Source of the DNA: Prescottella subtropica
GTDB lineage: Bacteria > Actinomycetota > Actinomycetes > Mycobacteriales > Mycobacteriaceae
Reading direction: 5' to 3'
DNA length: 64,000 nucleotides
Assembly: GCF_005434945.1 (NCBI RefSeq)
Contig: NZ_SKCH01000014.1
Location: forward strand, 1 to 64,000
The translations under genes and the position numbers were made by a program. Position 1 is the stretch's first letter, and every line of letters begins with the position of its first letter. Shown one piece after another: positions 60,745 to 64,000 of the stretch. The notes beneath the pieces are model-generated. The model searched no databases. It saw nothing but the letters and a program-made list of their open reading frames with translations, and had not been told where the DNA came from.

Positions 60745-61923
60745 ATGACCGCACCCGTCGACCGGATCGCCGCTGCCACCGCACATCTCGACCCGCCGCT
60801 CGCTGCGCTGGACCTCGCGACGCTGCAGACCAACGCGGCGGATCTGGTGCGCCGGGCCGCGGGTACACCGGTGCGGGTGGCGAGCAAGTCGGTGCGTTGC
60901 CGGGCGGTCCTCGAGGAGGTCCTCGGGTCGGGGCTGACCGCGTCCGGCGGCTTCCGCGGCATCATGGCGTTCTCGCTGCGCGAGGCGATCTGGCTGGCCC
61001 GTCTCGGCGCCGAGGACGTTCTCATCGGCTATCCCACCGTCGACCGTGGTGCACTCGCCGAACTCGGATCCGATCCTGTTCTGCTGGAACGGATCACGCT
61101 CATGATCGACTCCGATGCGCATCTCGACGCGATCCGCGACGCCGTCGGCTCCGCGAGGGTGCGGCCCCGGGTGTGCCTCGACGTGGATGCGTCGCTGCGG
61201 ATCGGTCCGGCGCATCTGGGGGTGCGACGGTCCCCGCTGCGTGCTCCCGACGCCGTCGCGCGGTTGGCCCGCACCGCCCGGGAACGGGGGTTCGTCGTGG
61301 TCGGGGTGATGTTCTACGAGGCGCAGATCGCGGGCCTGCCCGACTCGAGTCTTGCGGTCCGGCTGGTGAAGAAGGTGTCGGCTGCCGAACTGTCCACGCG
61401 CCGAACGGCGGTCGTCGACGCGGTGACCGCGGAGGTGGGCCGGCTCGAGATCGTCAACAGCGGCGGCACCGGCTCGCTCGAGGTCAGTTCGGCCGACGCG
61501 GTGGTCACCGAGGTCACCGCCGGATCGGGCCTGTACGTGCCGACCCTGTTCGACCGCTACCACGCGTTCACGCCGCGTCCGGCGATGTTCTTCGCGCTGC
61601 CCGCCGTCCGCAGACCGGCGCCGCGGATCACCACCCTGTTCGGCGGCGGTTACATCGCGTCCGGGCCGGCCGGGGCGCCCCGTGTCCCGGTGCCGGTGTG
61701 GCCGCGCGGGTTGAAGTTGCTGCGCAACGAGGGCGCCGGCGAGGTGCAGACCCCGGTCACAGGTGCTGCGGCCGCTGAACTGGCTGTGGGGGACCGGGTC
61801 TGGTTCCGGCACGCGAAGGCCGGCGAGATGTGCGAACGGTTCACCGACGTGCACCTGGTGGACGCCGCCGGCCGCGCGGTCGCCGCCCCCACCTACCGCG
61901 GTGAGGGGCACTGCTTCGGCTGA
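60745..61923 (+). CDS. PLP-dependent fold-III amino acid deaminase/aldolase (Rv1769-like)
   Basis: The 392-residue protein resembles D-threonine aldolase/D-serine dehydratase-type and alanine-racemase-fold enzymes. The cofactor lysine is in RVASKSVRCRAVLE (about residue 48). MIDSDAHLDAI, VCLDVDASLRIG and a C-terminal metal/aminohydrolase-like KAGEMCERFTDVH region follow. Rv1769 lies near Rv1771 in M. tuberculosis, matching this pairing with GulDH. The substrate is unknown. The start ATG has no clear ribosome site. Confidence 0.83.
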   Translation: MTAPVDRIAAATAHLDPPLAALDLATLQTNAADLVRRAAGTPVRVASKSVRCRAVLEEVLGSGLTASGGFRGIMAFSLREAIWLARLGAEDVLIGYPTVDRGALAELGSDPVLLERITLMIDSDAHLDAIRDAVGSARVRPRVCLDVDASLRIGPAHLGVRRSPLRAPDAVARLARTARERGFVVVGVMFYEAQIAGLPDSSLAVRLVKKVSAAELSTRRTAVVDAVTAEVGRLEIVNSGGTGSLEVSSADAVVTEVTAGSGLYVPTLFDRYHAFTPRPAMFFALPAVRRPAPRITTLFGGGYIASGPAGAPRVPVPVWPRGLKLLRNEGAGEVQTPVTGAAAAELAVGDRVWFRHAKAGEMCERFTDVHLVDAAGRAVAAPTYRGEGHCFG

Positions 61924-61953
61924 CTCCGGGGACGGCCCGGCAGAATGTCGGCC

Positions 61954-62583
61954 ATGCCGTTCTTCGCCGGGGCCACCGGACAGATCCACTACCGCCGCTG
62001 GACCGTCGAGCATCCCCGGGCCGGGATCGTGTTCCTGCACGGCATGGGCCAGCACACCGGCCACTACCACCGGTTCGCGGCCGGGTCGGCCGCGCACGGT
62101 ATCGAGGTGTGGGGGCTGGACCAGGCCGGGCACGGGCTGTCGGAGGGCACTCCCGGCGCGCCCGGGGCCCTCACCGATCTCGCCGACGACGCCGACCGTC
62201 TGACGGGGATCGCGGCCGCCGACCGTCCGGGGCTGCCGCTGATCCTCATGGGGCATTCGCTCGGGGCCGCGGTGGCGGTGACGCTGTTGCGCCGCGGGCT
62301 CGCCCCGTTCCACGGTGCGGTCCTCTGCGGAACCCCGAAATCCGTTGCACAGACGCCGGGTACGGCCGATTTCGCGCGCGCCGACTTCCCCGTGTTCGCG
62401 ATCCACGGGGTCGACGACCGGCTCGCACCGATCGACGGCGTCCGGGTGTGGGCGTCGGGACTGCCCGGAGTGACCCTGCGGGAGTATGCCGACACCGGTC
62501 ACGATCTGCTGCACGAGAAGATCCACCGCGCAGTGACCGACGATGTCGCACAGTTCGTGCTGGACGCTACGGTGTCCGGATGA
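61954..62583 (+). CDS. Alpha/beta hydrolase, monoacylglycerol lipase-like
   Basis: The 209-residue protein has VFLHGMGQHTGHYHRF, which carries the oxyanion-hole HG, GLDQAGHGLSEG, and GHSLGAAVAV with the nucleophile. FAIHGVDDRLAP and GHDLLHEK supply Asp and His. This is the monoacylglycerol lipase-like pattern. An ATG at 61945 overlaps the CAGAAT -10 box; the ATG at 61954 is 7 nt from it and is used. It follows the PLP gene closely. Confidence 0.85.
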   Translation: MPFFAGATGQIHYRRWTVEHPRAGIVFLHGMGQHTGHYHRFAAGSAAHGIEVWGLDQAGHGLSEGTPGAPGALTDLADDADRLTGIAAADRPGLPLILMGHSLGAAVAVTLLRRGLAPFHGAVLCGTPKSVAQTPGTADFARADFPVFAIHGVDDRLAPIDGVRVWASGLPGVTLREYADTGHDLLHEKIHRAVTDDVAQFVLDATVSG

Positions 62584-63359
62584 GCGCCGCCCTCCCGGAC
62601 ACGATGCCCGATCCCGCGACCCTGCTCGACGCGCTGCGCGAGCAGGGCGAGATGCTCGCCGAGACGCCCGCGCTGGCGCTGGCCGAGGCCGTGCCGACGG
62701 TGCCGGGCTGGACCGTCGAGGACGTGGTCCGGCACACCGCCGAGGTGCACCGGTGGGTGCTCACGGTGCTGGCGGCACCGGTCGACGCGCACCTGTCGCG
62801 GATCCCGCTCGGGGACACCGTCCCGCACGGCCCGGACTGCCTGGACGCCTACAGGGACGACCTCGATGATCTCGTCGATGCGTTCACGAATCGTGATCTC
62901 GCCCAGCCGGTTCGGACGTTGTCCGGCACCGGGACGGTCGCCTGGTGGCTGCGCCGCCAGACCCACGAGGTGTCGGTGCATCGCATCGACGTGGCCGACA
63001 CGATGAAGGCGCTCGGCGGGCCCAGCGTGCCCGCCCTGGATGCGACGGTCGCGGCCGACGGCGTCGACGAGTGGGCACACGTCTTCCTGCCGCGGCTGGC
63101 GCGGGCCGGACGGTTCCCGACCCTGGACGGCCGCAGTATCCACCTGCACGGCACCGACACCGGGCACGCGGAATGGCATCTGGTGTTCGCCCCGGACGAC
63201 GTCGCGGTCACCCGGGAACACCGCAAGGGCGACGTCGCGCTGCGCGGCCGCGCTCAGGACCTGCTGCTGGCAGTGTGGCGCCGCCGTCCCCTGTCGCGTC
63301 TCGAGACGATCGGCGATGTGGCGATCGCGGAGACGATGCTGGGGGCGGCGGCGCTGTAG
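62580..63359 (+). CDS. Maleylpyruvate isomerase / mycothiol-dependent (MDMPI) family protein
   Basis: The 259-residue protein has a DinB-like helical N-terminal domain (TVEDVVRHTAEVHRW) with metal-binding histidines including TVAWWLRRQTHEVSVHRID, and a C-terminal SCP2-like part. Family members use mycothiol or a metal as cofactor. TACGGT lies 6 nt before the ATG, which overlaps the stop of the lipase gene (ATGA). The reaction is not known. Confidence 0.85.
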   Translation: MSAALPDTMPDPATLLDALREQGEMLAETPALALAEAVPTVPGWTVEDVVRHTAEVHRWVLTVLAAPVDAHLSRIPLGDTVPHGPDCLDAYRDDLDDLVDAFTNRDLAQPVRTLSGTGTVAWWLRRQTHEVSVHRIDVADTMKALGGPSVPALDATVAADGVDEWAHVFLPRLARAGRFPTLDGRSIHLHGTDTGHAEWHLVFAPDDVAVTREHRKGDVALRGRAQDLLLAVWRRRPLSRLETIGDVAIAETMLGAAAL

Positions 63360-63366
63360 CCGGGTT

Positions 63367-63999
63367 CTACGTGTAGATCCGCGCGATGGCCTCGGCGTGC
63401 TGCGTGTGGATGATGTTGCGCTTGAGCTTGAGCGTCGGGGTCAGTTCACCGGTCTCGACGGTGAAGTCCACGTCGAGGATCCGGTACTTCTTGATCTGCT
63501 CGGGGTTGGACACCTTCTTGTTGCCCTCGGACACGGCGGCGTCGATCTCCGCGACCAGGTCGGGGTGGCGGATCAGGTCCGCGACGGAGGCGTCGGCGGG
63601 AACACCGTTGCGTTCCTTCCAACCCGGCAGCGCCTCCGGGTCGAGGGTGATGAGCGCGCCGATGAACGGTTTCGCGTCCCCGACGACGAGGCACTGGCTG
63701 ATCAGCGGGTGCGCGCGCAGGGCGTCCTCGAGGACCGCGGGGGCGACGTTCTTGCCGCCGGCGGTCACGATGATCTCCTTCTTGCGGCCGGTGATGGAGA
63801 CGTAGCCCTCGGTGTCGATCGAGCCGAGGTCGCCGGTGTGGAACCAGCCGTCCCGGATGGAATCGGCCGTGGCCTGCGCGTTGTGCCAGTAGCCGTCGAA
63901 CACGACGGGGCCGCGGACGAGCAGTTCGCCGTCCTCGGCGATCTTCGCGGCATGCCCGTTGACGGGCTTGCCGACGGTGCCGACCTTCTGGTGGCCGGT
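63367..63999 (-). CDS. Long-chain acyl-CoA synthetase, FadD15-like (C-terminal part)
   Basis: Only the last 210 codons are present; the gene runs off the right edge. Visible are [35 protein letters not shown], the linker [17 protein letters not shown] and the tail [12 protein letters not shown] with the catalytic lysine. It matches FadD15-type enzymes that activate long-chain fatty acids to acyl-CoA. The P-loop lies outside. It is convergent with the MDMPI gene, 7 nt apart. Confidence 0.9.
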   Translation of the reverse strand, partial: TGHQKVGTVGKPVNGHAAKIAEDGELLVRGPVVFDGYWHNAQATADSIRDGWFHTGDLGSIDTEGYVSITGRKKEIIVTAGGKNVAPAVLEDALRAHPLISQCLVVGDAKPFIGALITLDPEALPGWKERNGVPADASVADLIRHPDLVAEIDAAVSEGNKKVSNPEQIKKYRILDVDFTVETGELTPTLKLKRNIIHTQHAEAIARIYT

Positions 64000-64000
64000 G

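Overview
This is a high-GC actinobacterial chromosome segment, most likely Rhodococcus/Prescottella or a close Mycobacteriales relative. The evidence is uniform GC-rich codon use, mycobacterial-type genes (dapD/dapE, gpgS, folP2, sigE-rseA-htrA-tatB, mrp, kgd), TANNNT -10 boxes abutting start codons, and a gene order from about 4 to 38 kb that follows M. tuberculosis Rv1201c-Rv1248c with replacements. The genus is inferred from content and order, not from a search.

Layout. 0-1.7 kb: the end of an IS3-family element and a HipBA toxin-antitoxin pair. 1.7-12.4 kb: an EchA12-like crotonase, dapD with a coupled permease, dapE, two LOG-family genes, fadD6, folP2, gpgS, a DivIVA-domain protein, tag and a DUF3117 protein closed by a strong hairpin terminator. 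12.5-16.5 kb: rlmA, glgM/glgC and an O-methyltransferase. 16.5-24 kb: the envelope-stress locus sigE-rseA-htrA-tatB with two candidate promoters, then mrp, a lytic transglycosylase, a DUF1003 protein and an MgtE_N/CBS protein. 24-34.3 kb: a CitE-like lyase, membrane proteins, an MFS exporter, SUFU and PHP proteins, malic enzyme with a long leader, an orphan solute-binding lipoprotein, and an FMO/SDR operon divergent from a TetR gene. 34.4-42.1 kb: kgd and a fused ABC exporter. 42.2-55.7 kb: a DUF6153-DUF305 pair, hydrolases, a glutathionyl-hydroquinone-reductase-like protein, a GNAT protein, a large LuxR ATPase regulator, an acyl ligase coupled to an adenine-deaminase-like protein, a GlsB-type protein whose start is out of frame, and a molybdopterin oxidoreductase fused to a cytochrome b-like membrane domain. 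55.7-63.4 kb: lipoprotein-patatin, then a TetR-centred locus (gulonolactone dehydrogenase plus exported amidase on one side; tetR, PLP enzyme, hydrolase and MDMPI-type protein on the other). The window ends inside a fadD15-like gene.

Functional threads are lysine/DAP synthesis, alpha-glucan and methylglucose lipopolysaccharide precursors (glgM, glgC, gpgS), the SigE response to envelope damage, and central carbon flow (mez, kgd). The main oddities are: about 20 genes whose starts are fixed by a -10 box 6-8 nt upstream (probable leaderless mRNAs); a five-copy 24-bp in-frame repeat in a TetR gene; a (GA)5 tract that puts a GlsB gene out of frame with its ribosome site; an exported amidase and an acyl ligase that each lack a catalytic lysine; and a crotonase lacking both catalytic glutamates. 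I see no rRNA, tRNA, CRISPR array or complete mobile element.
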